DNA of 49,723 nucleotides from Dehalococcoidia bacterium UBA6495 (lineage in GTDB: Bacteria; Chloroflexota; Dehalococcoidia; Lucifugimonadales; UBA826): positions 41,743 to 91,465 of the forward strand of contig DJMH01000101.1 of NCBI GenBank assembly GCA_002435305.1, written 5' to 3'. Below are positions 33,413-42,505 of this stretch, one piece after another. Every line of letters begins with the position of its first letter. Position 1 is the stretch's first letter. The notes under the pieces were generated by a model, which did not search any database, was not told the DNA's origin, and saw nothing but the letters and a program-made list of their open reading frames with translations. Made by a program: the position numbers and the translations under genes.

Positions 33413-34210
33413 CTATAGAACAGAATAATCTTCATCTTTCATGTCGGTTATAAACATATGTCCTGGGGCGTGGGTCACCATCATCGCCGGTTTCGACGAC
33501 ATAGCTACTGATTGAGGAGTGACCCCGCAAGCCCAAAAAACGGGTACTTCACCCTCTTTTATCACTGTGGGGTCTCCAAAATCCGGTTGGGATAAATTGG
33601 CTATCCCAATTGCTGACGGGTTTCCAATGTGGACGGGGGCCCCGTGCGTACCAGGGAATCGTGATGTGACCTGAACAGCTCTCACTACTTTTTCCTGTGG
33701 TATTGATCTCATTGAGACCACCATCGGTCCAGAAAATGGGCCTGCTGGCACTGTTGGTATGTTGGTTATGTACATGGAGACGTTGGTCCCATTTTCAAAG
33801 TGAGGAAGTCTTATCCCGTTATTTATTAGGGCGGATTCAAAAGAAAAGCTGCAACCTAACAGAAATGAGACAAAATCGGATTCCCATAATTCATTAAGAT
33901 CACTTATTTCAGCTGTTAAGTTTCCGCTTTCATACACGCGGTACAACGGCACGTCTGTTCTAATATCACTTGAAGGTGCTGTCACGGATGCCTCAACCTG
34001 GCCGGGTTCCAAAACTTCAACCAGCGGACAAGGTTTAGGGTTTCTTTGGCAAAAAAGAAGAAAATCAAAAGCATATTCTTTTGGAAGAATAGCCAAATTA
34101 GCTTGAACGTAACCAGCCGCGGCACCCGAGGTGGGACGTTTAAATTCGCCGCGTCGTATTAGTTCCCGAATCTCTTTAGGTGACAGTAATACTTTAGAAA
34201 TAGTAGTCAT
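33413..34210 (-). CDS. DUF1445 protein (UPF0317, putative hydro-lyase)
   Basis: A 265-residue protein, the normal length for the UPF0317/DUF1445 family. Conserved stretches are TSGAAAGYVQANLAILPKEYAFDFLLFCQRNPKPCPLVEV near the N-terminus, FLLGCSFSFE, NIPTVPAGPFSGPMVVSMRSI, and PVFWACGVTPQSVAMSSKPAMMVTHAPGHMFITD at the end. In the mammalian D-glutamate cyclase this domain precedes DUF4392 in one chain; here the DUF4392 gene follows immediately on the same strand. The ATG at 34210 is preferred to an upstream start because of AAAGGTG six bases before and family length. Confidence 0.9.
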   Translation of the reverse strand: MTTISKVLLSPKEIRELIRRGEFKRPTSGAAAGYVQANLAILPKEYAFDFLLFCQRNPKPCPLVEVLEPGQVEASVTAPSSDIRTDVPLYRVYESGNLTAEISDLNELWESDFVSFLLGCSFSFESALINNGIRLPHFENGTNVSMYITNIPTVPAGPFSGPMVVSMRSIPQEKVVRAVQVTSRFPGTHGAPVHIGNPSAIGIANLSQPDFGDPTVIKEGEVPVFWACGVTPQSVAMSSKPAMMVTHAPGHMFITDMKDEDYSVL

Positions 34211-34302
34211 TAGAAACACCTTTCTCCAGTCCACTCATTGGTAATAGGGTTGTGGGGAAGTTTAACAATAGAATCAAAACTATTCCACAACGGCATATTT
34301 TA

Positions 34303-34331
34303 TTGATGCCTTTAAGTTGGCGTGCTATTCT
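34303..34331 (+). promoter_or_regulatory. promoter of tRNA-Pro
   Basis: -35 TTGATG (34303-34308), a 17-base spacer, -10 TATTCT (34326-34331). The start of transcription would fall a few bases before the tRNA 5' end. Confidence 0.6.
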
Positions 34332-34342
34332 TCATGGTCTAT

Positions 34343-34419
<77 letters not shown>

Positions 34420-34420
34420 G

Positions 34421-35602
34421 TTATTTATAGTTTGCTTTCACAAATCGTATCAATTCAATTAAGGCGTGATTTGAAGCTCTCTGCCTCATCCTGGAGTTTC
34501 CGGTTCTATATTTCCCAGATATGCATGTGGTCTCATGATGACTACTTATCCTGAAATGGACAGTTCCAAAGTGGTGGGTTGGGTTTTCTAGTAGTAGGGG
34601 AGATATATTAAGGTGCAAGTCTGCTTTACAGAAGTCATTACAGGGTTGATTGGGTTCTCGATAGTCAAGGATTGGCTTCGTGCTGGGAGTTTTTATTAAT
34701 CCTTGAACGAATATCTCGTCGAACACTTCACACTCAGAAACAAGGCCACAGACAGATCCTCCTGTATACGATTCAGTGACGCAGAGTTGGAGATTCTTCG
34801 ATTGAAGGAGATTGGTGGCCACTTCTGCAGGAGTGTCGTCATCTTGACCCCAGATAAAATTGGCACCTACCTTTTCAATGATTTGGCATTCGATTTGGCT
34901 GATTAGAGAGGCGGCTTCCGCGTATGTAGCTGATTTTGCTATTGCTCTGAGGTGTATGCCATCCTGCTTTGAATAAATTCCAAGATAAGGATTTTCTTGT
35001 CCGAAAAGATGCGACAGTACTTCATCTAATTCTCCTTCAGAGCGGCCGAATGTTTTGATATTTTTTGTTGCAATTGAAACCCCGTCTGAAAAAGCCGTAA
35101 GTTTATCTACCACATGGTCTTTCCACATAGGAATTAATTCCATTGGAGGCCCAGGCATTGCTATCACTATTTTGCAGTTTTTATTTACAAACCAACCGGG
35201 TGCAGTACCATTTGGATTAGGTAGGGGAATGGATGAAGGTATTAAAGTGGCCTGTTTGATGTTAGTTTTTGGCATTATGATCCCGCGCATCGCAAAATTT
35301 TCCTCTAAATCATTGAGAAGTGTGGGGTCAACTTCCATTTCTTCCTCAAAAAATTTGGCGATTGATTCTCTCGTCAGGTCGTCAGAAGTTGGGCCAAGAC
35401 CCCCCGTGGTTATTACCACATCAGATCTAGTTAATGCTGATTCTATTCCTTTTGAAAGGTCGTTGATATCATCTCCGATTTTGACAGCAATCTTTAATGA
35501 CATTCCTAATTTAGGTAATTCAGAAGCTAGAAAAGCTGAATTTGAATCAACCAACTCCCCCATGAGTAGCTCTGTTCCCACTGCAATAATTTCAGCATCC
35601 AT
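34421..35602 (-). CDS. cinA: CinA-like protein, MoaB/CinA domain with diverged C-terminal domain
   Basis: A 393-residue protein. The N-terminal two-thirds is a clear CinA/MocA-type molybdopterin-binding-like domain (AEIIAVGTELLMGELVDSNSAFLA, ITTGGLGPTSDDLTRE, NPNGTAPGW, AMPGPPMEL). The C-terminal part should be the nicotinamide-nucleotide amidase domain. It keeps TESYTGG (family AESCTGG, with the catalytic Ser) and ends with a GTVHFRISSHH...ALIELI pattern, but the middle that normally reads as a VAYSN...VTGIAGPGGGT region is unlike the family. The amidase activity may be changed or lost. ATG at 35602 is preferred to TTG at 35608. Confidence 0.85.
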   Translation of the reverse strand: MDAEIIAVGTELLMGELVDSNSAFLASELPKLGMSLKIAVKIGDDINDLSKGIESALTRSDVVITTGGLGPTSDDLTRESIAKFFEEEMEVDPTLLNDLEENFAMRGIIMPKTNIKQATLIPSSIPLPNPNGTAPGWFVNKNCKIVIAMPGPPMELIPMWKDHVVDKLTAFSDGVSIATKNIKTFGRSEGELDEVLSHLFGQENPYLGIYSKQDGIHLRAIAKSATYAEAASLISQIECQIIEKVGANFIWGQDDDTPAEVATNLLQSKNLQLCVTESYTGGSVCGLVSECEVFDEIFVQGLIKTPSTKPILDYREPNQPCNDFCKADLHLNISPLLLENPTHHFGTVHFRISSHHETTCISGKYRTGNSRMRQRASNHALIELIRFVKANYK

Positions 35603-35646
35603 AATCAAGAGCCCTTCCGAATTTTAAGTGGTCGATTCAGTTAAAT

Positions 35647-36666
35647 TTAATCAGCGTATGGAATATCTTCGTATAACCCAAATATGGTTTCTACCCACAC
35701 TTTGGGAAATAGTAATACTGGTTGAGTCACTCCTTCTTGTGCAGACTTACCGTAATAGGCTTCCCCTCCGGGTTCAAGGTCACCAATTAACAGTAAGGAG
35801 CCGTCAGTGTATGCTGTACCTTGCTCTGTCGTGCTTTGGAAGCGTATTTCCACTGCCGCTGAGTTGTCTCCTATGCCCCATTGGGAATAATCTCGGTCCC
35901 GAACTTTGTGGACTGCAACATCAACCCCGGAAGGTCTTTTGATTGTAGGTAAAAGTTTCTGCCATTTGGCATCATCGACCAAGTGGGATTCTGTGCCGGC
36001 GAGGTAATCGATTACTCGCCAAGTTCCGTCTTTTTCTCTTTTGAAGTTCAGCTGAGCCTTGTCGGTTTTGACATCTTCTGATTTGGGGAAGATATTTATT
36101 TCGCTGATTTGGTCTGTAGTTCGTTCGATATACCATTTGGGGTAGGGTGGTTCTACTGCCAATCGAGCAAGTACATCACCCCACGTGTCGGCTATCAGAA
36201 ATAATTGAGGGAATCCCACGATCTGGCCGTAGTGGTGCCAACCGTTGGTAGTTTTGTCTCCAAGTCTGAATTCTAATGTCCTATCAAGGGTGAGCCCGAT
36301 TTCTACTATTGTATGAGGGCTGTCGAGGCCGTATTGGGCTGGATCCTCTATTATGGTAGTGGTCTCCGTCAGATCCCGTTTCGTTTGTGGTCCTCCAAGT
36401 ATAAAAGCAATACCACCCCATCTATTGTGATTAGGGGGGATCAAGATATCCCAATCAAATGCCCAGGTATCCGAGGGGGTTTTGACAAATGATTCACTTT
36501 TGTCCTTATGAGTGATTCGGATTGACGTCATATCATCTACTGAAACTTGGTAAAACCAAGGCTTTGGAGGAGGTTTTTTATCCTCTTGGGCAAAAGGATT
36601 AAATATGTAAACTGCAACAGCAACAACTGCCAGTATTATTAATGCTAAAGTGGCTTTAAGATTCAA
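35647..36666 (-). CDS. DUF4340 domain-containing protein
   Basis: A 339-residue protein with one N-terminal membrane anchor (LALIILAVVAVAVYIF) and a periplasmic part with repeated DUF4340 units (SVDDMTSIRITHKDKSESFVK, QISEINIFPKSEDVKT). It is the last gene of an operon with ABC ATPase, permease and GldG-like protein, the usual setting of this family. Function unknown, presumed accessory to that transporter. Start is TTG after GAGAGA. Confidence 0.85.
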   Translation of the reverse strand: MNLKATLALIILAVVAVAVYIFNPFAQEDKKPPPKPWFYQVSVDDMTSIRITHKDKSESFVKTPSDTWAFDWDILIPPNHNRWGGIAFILGGPQTKRDLTETTTIIEDPAQYGLDSPHTIVEIGLTLDRTLEFRLGDKTTNGWHHYGQIVGFPQLFLIADTWGDVLARLAVEPPYPKWYIERTTDQISEINIFPKSEDVKTDKAQLNFKREKDGTWRVIDYLAGTESHLVDDAKWQKLLPTIKRPSGVDVAVHKVRDRDYSQWGIGDNSAAVEIRFQSTTEQGTAYTDGSLLLIGDLEPGGEAYYGKSAQEGVTQPVLLFPKVWVETIFGLYEDIPYAD

Positions 36667-36678
36667 TTTTGATCTCTC

Positions 36679-38343
36679 TTATCTACGTCTCCACCATACA
36701 ACCAAAGCCATGAAGAGCATGAAGGTCGGAGGGAGTGTCCAACTGGACCACTTAATGAAATCCCTTTCTCTACTGTTCACAACCAGTTCCCTGTAGGGCA
36801 GTAGTTTGGGCCTTATGGATATCAACTCAAAATCATCGGCGAGCCAGTTGATTGAATTGAGGAAAATATCTGAATTATCCATGCTGGCGAAGTATTTATT
36901 GCTGGCAAAATCTGAGTCGGAAAATAGAACGATTTTTGCAAGTTGGTGAGTGGCCCCTAAATCAGAATACATTCCTGTTGCCTCAATCACAGCAGATACA
37001 GGAAAAGGCCCCTGTTGCTTCTCTGAAGAATATGTAAGATCCTCGGGATCTTTGGTTAGCCAACTCGCCGGGGTAGTCATGCCAAGAGGGGTGAATTTAA
37101 TATGGTCTCTTAGGGCAAATTCCTCAGCTGGGGGACTGAGTATTGCAGCCGAATCTGGGAAAACTGTTACCGATATATCATCAGCTATAGTAAGGCCGGG
37201 GCTGGAGTTACTTGTGGTAAATTGACCGTTGGCCTTTTGCACCATTGGGGTGAGCATTTCCCCTGAGACATTACTCACCGCATCTACCACATGTTCACTG
37301 GATATTGCTATTCCGTAAAGAGCGGCCAGGCCGTTAAATTTTTGTGGTGGATTCGGATCAAGTAGCATTAAAATTCTTCCGCCGTCTCGAATATATTTCA
37401 AAATCGCTGTTAGTTCAGACTCATCCAAGTCTTTATTGTCCTTAGGTCCCGCAATTATTAATACGGCAGCATCGCTAGGCACAGTTTCAAACTGTTTCAA
37501 ATTCAAAGGCATCACAAAATAATTGTCTCTTTGCATGCCTTCTATTGCTAGATCTAGGCCTTCCAATCCGATTGCACCAGTCATGGGGTCTCTAGACACG
37601 GATGTCTCACCATGTCCAGTTAGGAAATAAATGACTTTTTGCTCCGTCCCTGTTGCTATTAATATGCCGGTTACGAAATCTTGTTCTGTTAAAAGAGTAA
37701 CGCCTTCGAATTTGCCGTCATCTGCTTCAAACACAATTGAGGGGTAAGTCGTCACGTTATATCTCAATGCTTCCGTCCTGTTTAGCTCAGGATCCACAAA
37801 TGAAAAACTGAAATTGGTAGATCTCCTGTCAAATTCGTTTAACAGGTCTTCAGCTGATTGCCGTTGGTTGTCTGAGGAAACTGAGGACACGAAGAAAGCA
37901 TAGGCATGAACTGACTGATTGTTTTTGGAAAGGTTATCCAATATTCCATAAGTCTGTTCAGAAAGTGTGAAAAACCTTGTGGCCGTCACATCAATCCTCT
38001 TTGGGTTTTGATACATTAAATAATTGGCTATTAGGAGAATTACAAAGAATGCCAGTGTCATAATGGCCACGTTTACACCGTATCTTCCTTTTCTTCCGGC
38101 AAGGAACATTGCCACTGCTCTTGGTGATAGTACTAGTGCTAGTAATATTAGTCCGGTGCCGGCCATGAGAACCCACAGCGATAAATCTTTGAGATCATCA
38201 AAAGCTAAATGAATTGAACCGCCAAGAATGACTGCGAATATGCCTACGAATCCTAATATAATGCTCCAAAAGTTTGGAGATTTGATGGACGATAATATTA
38301 TTTTGGCATAAGAATCATCATCTATTTGAGGTTGAAGTGCCAT
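36679..38343 (-). CDS. GldG family ABC-associated membrane protein
   Basis: The 554-residue protein has two N-terminal membrane segments (about residues 20-70), a third (IMTLAFFVILLIANYLMY), a long extracytoplasmic domain of ABC_transp_aux/GldG type (VTATRFFTLSEQTYGILDNL, IYFLTGHGE, LIIAGPKDNKDLDESEL, GGRILMLLDPNP) and one C-terminal membrane segment. In Bacteroidota GldG works with GldA and GldF in gliding; in other phyla such sets are general ABC-2 exporters of unknown cargo. ATG at 38343 is chosen for its GGAGGTAGGA ribosome site, two bases after the permease stop. Confidence 0.9.
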   Translation of the reverse strand: MALQPQIDDDSYAKIILSSIKSPNFWSIILGFVGIFAVILGGSIHLAFDDLKDLSLWVLMAGTGLILLALVLSPRAVAMFLAGRKGRYGVNVAIMTLAFFVILLIANYLMYQNPKRIDVTATRFFTLSEQTYGILDNLSKNNQSVHAYAFFVSSVSSDNQRQSAEDLLNEFDRRSTNFSFSFVDPELNRTEALRYNVTTYPSIVFEADDGKFEGVTLLTEQDFVTGILIATGTEQKVIYFLTGHGETSVSRDPMTGAIGLEGLDLAIEGMQRDNYFVMPLNLKQFETVPSDAAVLIIAGPKDNKDLDESELTAILKYIRDGGRILMLLDPNPPQKFNGLAALYGIAISSEHVVDAVSNVSGEMLTPMVQKANGQFTTSNSSPGLTIADDISVTVFPDSAAILSPPAEEFALRDHIKFTPLGMTTPASWLTKDPEDLTYSSEKQQGPFPVSAVIEATGMYSDLGATHQLAKIVLFSDSDFASNKYFASMDNSDIFLNSINWLADDFELISIRPKLLPYRELVVNSRERDFIKWSSWTLPPTFMLFMALVVWWRRR

Positions 38344-38345
38344 TC

Positions 38346-39059
38346 CTACCTCCACCTTCTTGTTTCGAGGGAACGTATCGATAGGAATAAAAATATCGCT
38401 ACAATGCTCAGGAAGTAGACTACATGAAATAGGTCGATAACCCCTCTGCTGAAATCCAATAACTTAGGATTAAAGGAGAGTGCATTGATGAATTCTGCAG
38501 GAGCCCCATCCATCAATGATGAAACCCTGTTTATAAACGTAAATATCAGCAATATAGCTGTTGCGACTACAGCTGATACTATTTGGTTACCTGAAAGGGA
38601 TGAACCTAGCATACCGATTGCCAGAGCCGCCGCTCCATGTAGGACTAATCCGAGATAGGCACTGATTACTGGGCCGGTGTCCGGATTGCCGAAAAAATAG
38701 ACGATGAAAACGTAATAGAAAGTTACCGATTGGATTGCTAAAAGCATCAAGAAGCTAGCGAGATATTTGCCTAAAACCACTTCCCATTCCCGGACTGGGG
38801 CTGTTAATAATAATTCCAGGGTCCCTAATTTTTGCTCCTCAGCTAGCAGCTTCATTGTAATGAGAGGTGCTAGGAACACAATGAAAAAACTTGCCCAATC
38901 GGAAAGTCCTCTCACTCCGGCCTCAGCAAATGGCTTACTCACATCAAATACAAAAAACACCCCAATTATAACTAAGAACATAGCTCCGACTATGTAGGCA
39001 GAGGGAGTCGAAAAATAGGCTTTTGCTTCTTTTCGGGTGATAGCGATTAAATTTGTCAA
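38346..39059 (-). CDS. ABC-2 type transporter permease (GldF-like)
   Basis: A 237-residue permease with six predicted membrane segments and the EAKAYFSTPSAYIVGAMFLVIIGVFFVF start and SWASFFIVFLAPLITMKLLAEEQKLGTLELLLTAPV signature of the GldF group (EExxGTLELLLTxP). Start is TTG at 39059, which overlaps the TGA of the ATPase gene (TTGA). An in-frame extension to 39164 lies within the ATPase gene and is not expected in the protein. Confidence 0.92.
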   Translation of the reverse strand: MTNLIAITRKEAKAYFSTPSAYIVGAMFLVIIGVFFVFDVSKPFAEAGVRGLSDWASFFIVFLAPLITMKLLAEEQKLGTLELLLTAPVREWEVVLGKYLASFLMLLAIQSVTFYYVFIVYFFGNPDTGPVISAYLGLVLHGAAALAIGMLGSSLSGNQIVSAVVATAILLIFTFINRVSSLMDGAPAEFINALSFNPKLLDFSRGVIDLFHVVYFLSIVAIFLFLSIRSLETRRWR

Positions 39060-40024
39060 GAAGCTTCCCCCGGTGGACTGGGTAGTTCCTCTTCCTCTAT
39101 TGTGAGCCTCAGGAATATTTCTTCTAAAGACATACCAAGAGATTGCAGTTTGAAAAGTTCCCACCCGTTAGCCACAACTACTTTGGCTAAATCGTGCCGA
39201 AGATCTCGTCCTATATCTACTGTAATATGATACCTGTGATAAGCTCCCCCTGTTACTGGAATTCTTTCGATTGATTGTATTCCGTCTAATTCTTCCAGCG
39301 CAGGGAGTATTTCCCTATTAGGCCCTTTAACTTCAATTTCCACCCTTTCTATCCCTGATAAATTGGTGCCTAAGTTGCTAGGATCGTCTACAGCAACGAT
39401 TTGCCCTTCGTGAATAATGATGACTCTGTCACAGATCATGCTTACTTCCGGAAGAATGTGTGAACTTAATATCAAAGTGTGTTCTTCGCCTAGATTTTTT
39501 ATTAATTGCCTAGTTTCTACCACTTGGATCGGATCAATTCCTATGGTGGGTTCATCCAAAACTAAAACATCGGGTTCATGCAATATTGCCTGTGATATTC
39601 CGACTCTTTGTCGATACCCTTTAGAGAGTTTGCCGATAATAGTATTTCTATATTCTTCAAGCCTGCAGAGTTCAACTACTTCGTCTATCCGTTTTTTTAA
39701 TTGTGATGAAGACATTCCCCTGATTTGGCCCATGAAGGACAGGTAATCACTGACCCCCATGTCCTCGTAAAGTGGTACTGTTTCCGGTAGGTATCCTATG
39801 TGCCTTCTAGCAAGCAGGGACTGTTCAACAATGTCATATCCCGCTATTTTGGCCGTACCGGACGAAGGTGGAATAAATCCGGTTAATATTTTCATAGCGG
39901 TCGACTTACCAGCCCCATTAGGTCCGAGGAAACCAAGGATTTCTCCTTGTTCTACCGAAAAATTCAGACCCGTTATGGCAGGGAAATCACCGTAATATTT
40001 AGTTATGTCTATCGCATCAATCAC
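39056..40024 (-). CDS. ABC transporter ATP-binding protein (GldA-like)
   Basis: The 322-residue ATPase has Walker A GPNGAGKST, the Q-loop IGYLPET, signature LSKGYRQRVG and Walker B VLVLDEPTIGIDP, plus a C-terminal extension with sulphur-free alpha/beta content as in GldA. It powers the permease encoded by the next gene. Start is GTG at 40024 with AAGGA eight bases before. Its order ATPase-permease-GldG-DUF4340 is conserved in many phyla. Confidence 0.93.
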   Translation of the reverse strand: MIDAIDITKYYGDFPAITGLNFSVEQGEILGFLGPNGAGKSTAMKILTGFIPPSSGTAKIAGYDIVEQSLLARRHIGYLPETVPLYEDMGVSDYLSFMGQIRGMSSSQLKKRIDEVVELCRLEEYRNTIIGKLSKGYRQRVGISQAILHEPDVLVLDEPTIGIDPIQVVETRQLIKNLGEEHTLILSSHILPEVSMICDRVIIIHEGQIVAVDDPSNLGTNLSGIERVEIEVKGPNREILPALEELDGIQSIERIPVTGGAYHRYHITVDIGRDLRHDLAKVVVANGWELFKLQSLGMSLEEIFLRLTIEEEELPSPPGEAS

Positions 40025-40098
40025 TTATGTAATCCTTAATTCCTACGCACCATATTTTACCCTGAATTGGTTGGCGGTAAGAAGAGAACTGAGGAATG

Positions 40099-40128
40099 TT
40101 AATCTAACCGGTTCCAGTGTACAAGCAT
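40099..40128 (-). CDS. possible nine-residue leader peptide upstream of the ABC operon
   Basis: On the minus strand a perfect AAGGAGG (40142-40136) is followed after seven bases by ATG and nine codons (M-L-V-H-W-N-R-L-D) and TAA at 40101-40099. It lies 74 bases before the ABC ATPase start. The ribosome site is stronger than that of most genes in the window. There is no run of one amino acid and no clear attenuator, so its reality is uncertain. Confidence 0.3.
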   Translation of the reverse strand: MLVHWNRLD

Positions 40129-40248
40129 ATTTTAACCTCCTTCACAATTACAATGATAATTTCACCTTTTTGCCAGACCTATCTATAGGAAATATGCATG
40201 CTAATATTTATAGAGGAACGTTTGGTAGTGATTGGGAGGATTGATTAC

Positions 40249-41445
40249 ATGACACAGGCGGAAAATAGAATCATATATTTTGATCACGCCGCGACTACTC
40301 GCATGAGACCTGAAGTCTTGGATGCCATGTTGCCATATTTGCAATTCAGCTATGGGAATCCTTCAAGTATATATACCCTGGCCCAGGAGGCGAGGAAGGC
40401 GGTTGATGAATCCCGAGAATCAGTCGCACGGATACTTGGCGCGAGAATTAGCGAAATAGTATTTACTAGTGGTGGGACAGAGTCAGATAATGCCGCAATT
40501 AAAGGCGCTGCCTCGGCAATGCGTAATTTGGGTACTCACATTATAACGACTGAAATTGAACATCATGCCGTTTTGCATACTTGTCAGCAGATGGAACAAT
40601 TTGGATTTGATGTAACTTATCTGCCTGTTGATTCCTATGGGACCGTTTCAGTAGATGAGGTTTTGGAATCTATAAGAGACGACACTATTCTTGTCAGTGT
40701 GATGATGGCAAACAATGAGATTGGAACAATACAACCTATCAAAAAGATTGCAGAATCTGTCAAATCATTAGCCCGGGAAAAAGGGAAGACCATATTGGTT
40801 CACACAGATGCAGTGCAGGCGGCTGGCTCACTAGAGGTAAATGTAAAAGATTTAGGGGTTGATATGCTAAGTGCTTCTGGCCATAAATTTCATGGACCGA
40901 GAGGCGCCGGGCTTCTCTATTTGAGGAGAGGTACCCCTTTTGAACCCTTGATAATGGGAGGTGGTCAGGAACGACAGAATCGATCTGGCACCGAGAACGT
41001 ACCAGGAATAGTAGGGTTGGCAAAGGCTTTAGAGCTAGCGGTAAAGGATAGGGAAGAACTAAGGGTTAGCTTATCTGCCAAGCGGGATAGGATAATTAGA
41101 GAACTAAGAGATGAAGTCGAAGGGATGACTGTAAACGGTCATTTAACCGACCGACTTCCTAATAATGTCAGTGTATCTTTCCACGGGGTCGAGGGCGAAC
41201 CTATTCTTCTAGGCTTAGATTTTGCTGGAATTTGTGCTTCTAGTGGAAGTGCATGTTCATCAGCTTCACTGGAGCCGTCTCATGTTTTGCTAGCGATAGG
41301 CCATTCCGCTGAGTTAGCTCAAGGTACCCTTAGAATCACTTTGGGTCGGGATAACTCTGACGAAGATGTAAATTATCTTATGGAGGTGCTTCCGAATCTC
41401 ATAAAAAAGCTTCGTGATTTGCCTTCCTTATCGGCCCATCCTTGA
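40249..41445 (+). CDS. cysteine desulfurase (IscS/NifS family)
   Basis: The 398-residue PLP enzyme takes sulfur from cysteine for Fe-S clusters and tRNA thiolation. Visible are YFDHAATT, the TEIEHHAVLH and HTDAVQAAG segments, the PLP lysine K213 in SASGHKFHGPRG and the catalytic loop SSGSACSSASLEPSHV with C336. The ATG at 40249 with GGGAGG upstream is chosen over an in-frame upstream ATG. A cysteine desulfurase also can feed selenium delivery, which may matter given the tRNA-Sec gene nearby. No IscU follows. Confidence 0.93.
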   Translation: MTQAENRIIYFDHAATTRMRPEVLDAMLPYLQFSYGNPSSIYTLAQEARKAVDESRESVARILGARISEIVFTSGGTESDNAAIKGAASAMRNLGTHIITTEIEHHAVLHTCQQMEQFGFDVTYLPVDSYGTVSVDEVLESIRDDTILVSVMMANNEIGTIQPIKKIAESVKSLAREKGKTILVHTDAVQAAGSLEVNVKDLGVDMLSASGHKFHGPRGAGLLYLRRGTPFEPLIMGGGQERQNRSGTENVPGIVGLAKALELAVKDREELRVSLSAKRDRIIRELRDEVEGMTVNGHLTDRLPNNVSVSFHGVEGEPILLGLDFAGICASSGSACSSASLEPSHVLLAIGHSAELAQGTLRITLGRDNSDEDVNYLMEVLPNLIKKLRDLPSLSAHP

Positions 41446-41504
41446 TTTACGATGTGATAGATTGTCGAGCCTGTATTTTAAGAGTTAAAACATTTAGAGA
41501 AGCT

Positions 41505-42065
41505 ATGGTTAATTTCATTAATTTTAGATCGGTTTTGGCTGTCCTGTCGGCCTGTTTAATCTCAATCACTGTGTTTGTGTCCTGTAACTCGGAACAATTA
41601 GATATGGGAAGAACTGGCAGGAACCTTGAAATACATGCCTCACGACCTCAAGTTGTTTCCAAGGCTTTTTATACCCAAGACGGCATCACGAGGATCATAA
41701 CACCCAGTGCATCGAACAGGAAATTAGCCGTTGTTAACGCGACGATAGTTAATAGAAGCAGTACGGTTATACCGATATCTGTGGACCCAGATGCTGCGAC
41801 ACTTGGTGATCGGAGGGGAAAGAAATCTAATGCAATAGATCCCTTCGCACGTTCCAAGGAGATTTCGGGAGCTATAAAAGCAGATCCTGATGTCTTAGAA
41901 ATAACGCCGGTTTTATGGGGGGAAATAGAGCTAGCAAAAGGCTTTCAGGTATCGGGCAGTTTGGTTTTTGATGTGCCAAAGGGACTGATTTTAGGTACAA
42001 TATTTTGGGATGAAGTTGAATACATACCAGTAGATTTCATCGACTATTGGAAAGACAACAATTAG
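41505..42065 (+). CDS. putative lipoprotein of unknown function
   Basis: A 186-residue protein with a signal peptide and lipobox (ITVFVSC, cysteine about residue 27), then a beta-rich domain with LAVVNATIVNRSSTVIPISVDPDAATLGD and VSGSLVFDVPKG, which resembles a DUF4352/Telo-like immunoglobulin-type fold. It starts at ATG 41505 rather than at 41442, where the frame opens inside the end of the desulfurase gene. Function unknown. Confidence 0.75.
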   Translation: MVNFINFRSVLAVLSACLISITVFVSCNSEQLDMGRTGRNLEIHASRPQVVSKAFYTQDGITRIITPSASNRKLAVVNATIVNRSSTVIPISVDPDAATLGDRRGKKSNAIDPFARSKEISGAIKADPDVLEITPVLWGEIELAKGFQVSGSLVFDVPKGLILGTIFWDEVEYIPVDFIDYWKDNN

Positions 42066-42132
42066 AGTTAAATTGCAGACAAGCGAGATACGTTAAATTA
42101 AAGACCTACTCAGGTGGTAAGGAGAATATGTC

Positions 42133-42462
42133 ATGGCCGACACTGTTGAAATAACGGACAGTAATTTTCAGGAAGAAGTGCTAAACTCAGATATACCTGT
42201 GCTCATTGATTTCTGGGCTGATTGGTGCCAGCCATGCAAGATGATAGCCCCTGTAGTTCAGCAGATAGCTGATGAGTATGAAGGTAAAATCAAAGTGGGA
42301 AAATTAGACGTCGATAGCAATGGACAAACTTCTTTGGACTACAACATCAGAGGAATCCCTGCTCTTTTGATATTTAATGACGGGAAACCAGTCGACCAAA
42401 TAGTGGGCGCTGTTCCCAAATCCATAATTCAAAAGAAAATTGATGACGCCCTTTCTGGATAA
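42133..42462 (+). CDS. trxA: thioredoxin
   Basis: A 109-residue thioredoxin with the active site WCQPC (C32, C35); the usual glycine is glutamine. Other marks are LIDFWADW, DVDSNGQTSLDYNIRGIPALLIFNDG with the cis-proline after RGI, and the normal length. It reduces protein disulfides in the cytoplasm. ATG at 42133 is set by AAGGAG at 42119-42124; an ATG at 42128 is out of frame. The tRNA-Sec gene begins 43 bases after its stop. Confidence 0.95.
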   Translation: MADTVEITDSNFQEEVLNSDIPVLIDFWADWCQPCKMIAPVVQQIADEYEGKIKVGKLDVDSNGQTSLDYNIRGIPALLIFNDGKPVDQIVGAVPKSIIQKKIDDALSG

Positions 42463-42505
42463 CTTTATTAAATTACCTATTCAATGCTGGGGAACAACTT
42501 AACCT

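Noticed and set aside
40005..40244. Plus-strand 79-codon ORF between the ABC operon and the desulfurase
   Set aside because: No ribosome site, no family resemblance, and it overlaps both flanking gene starts.
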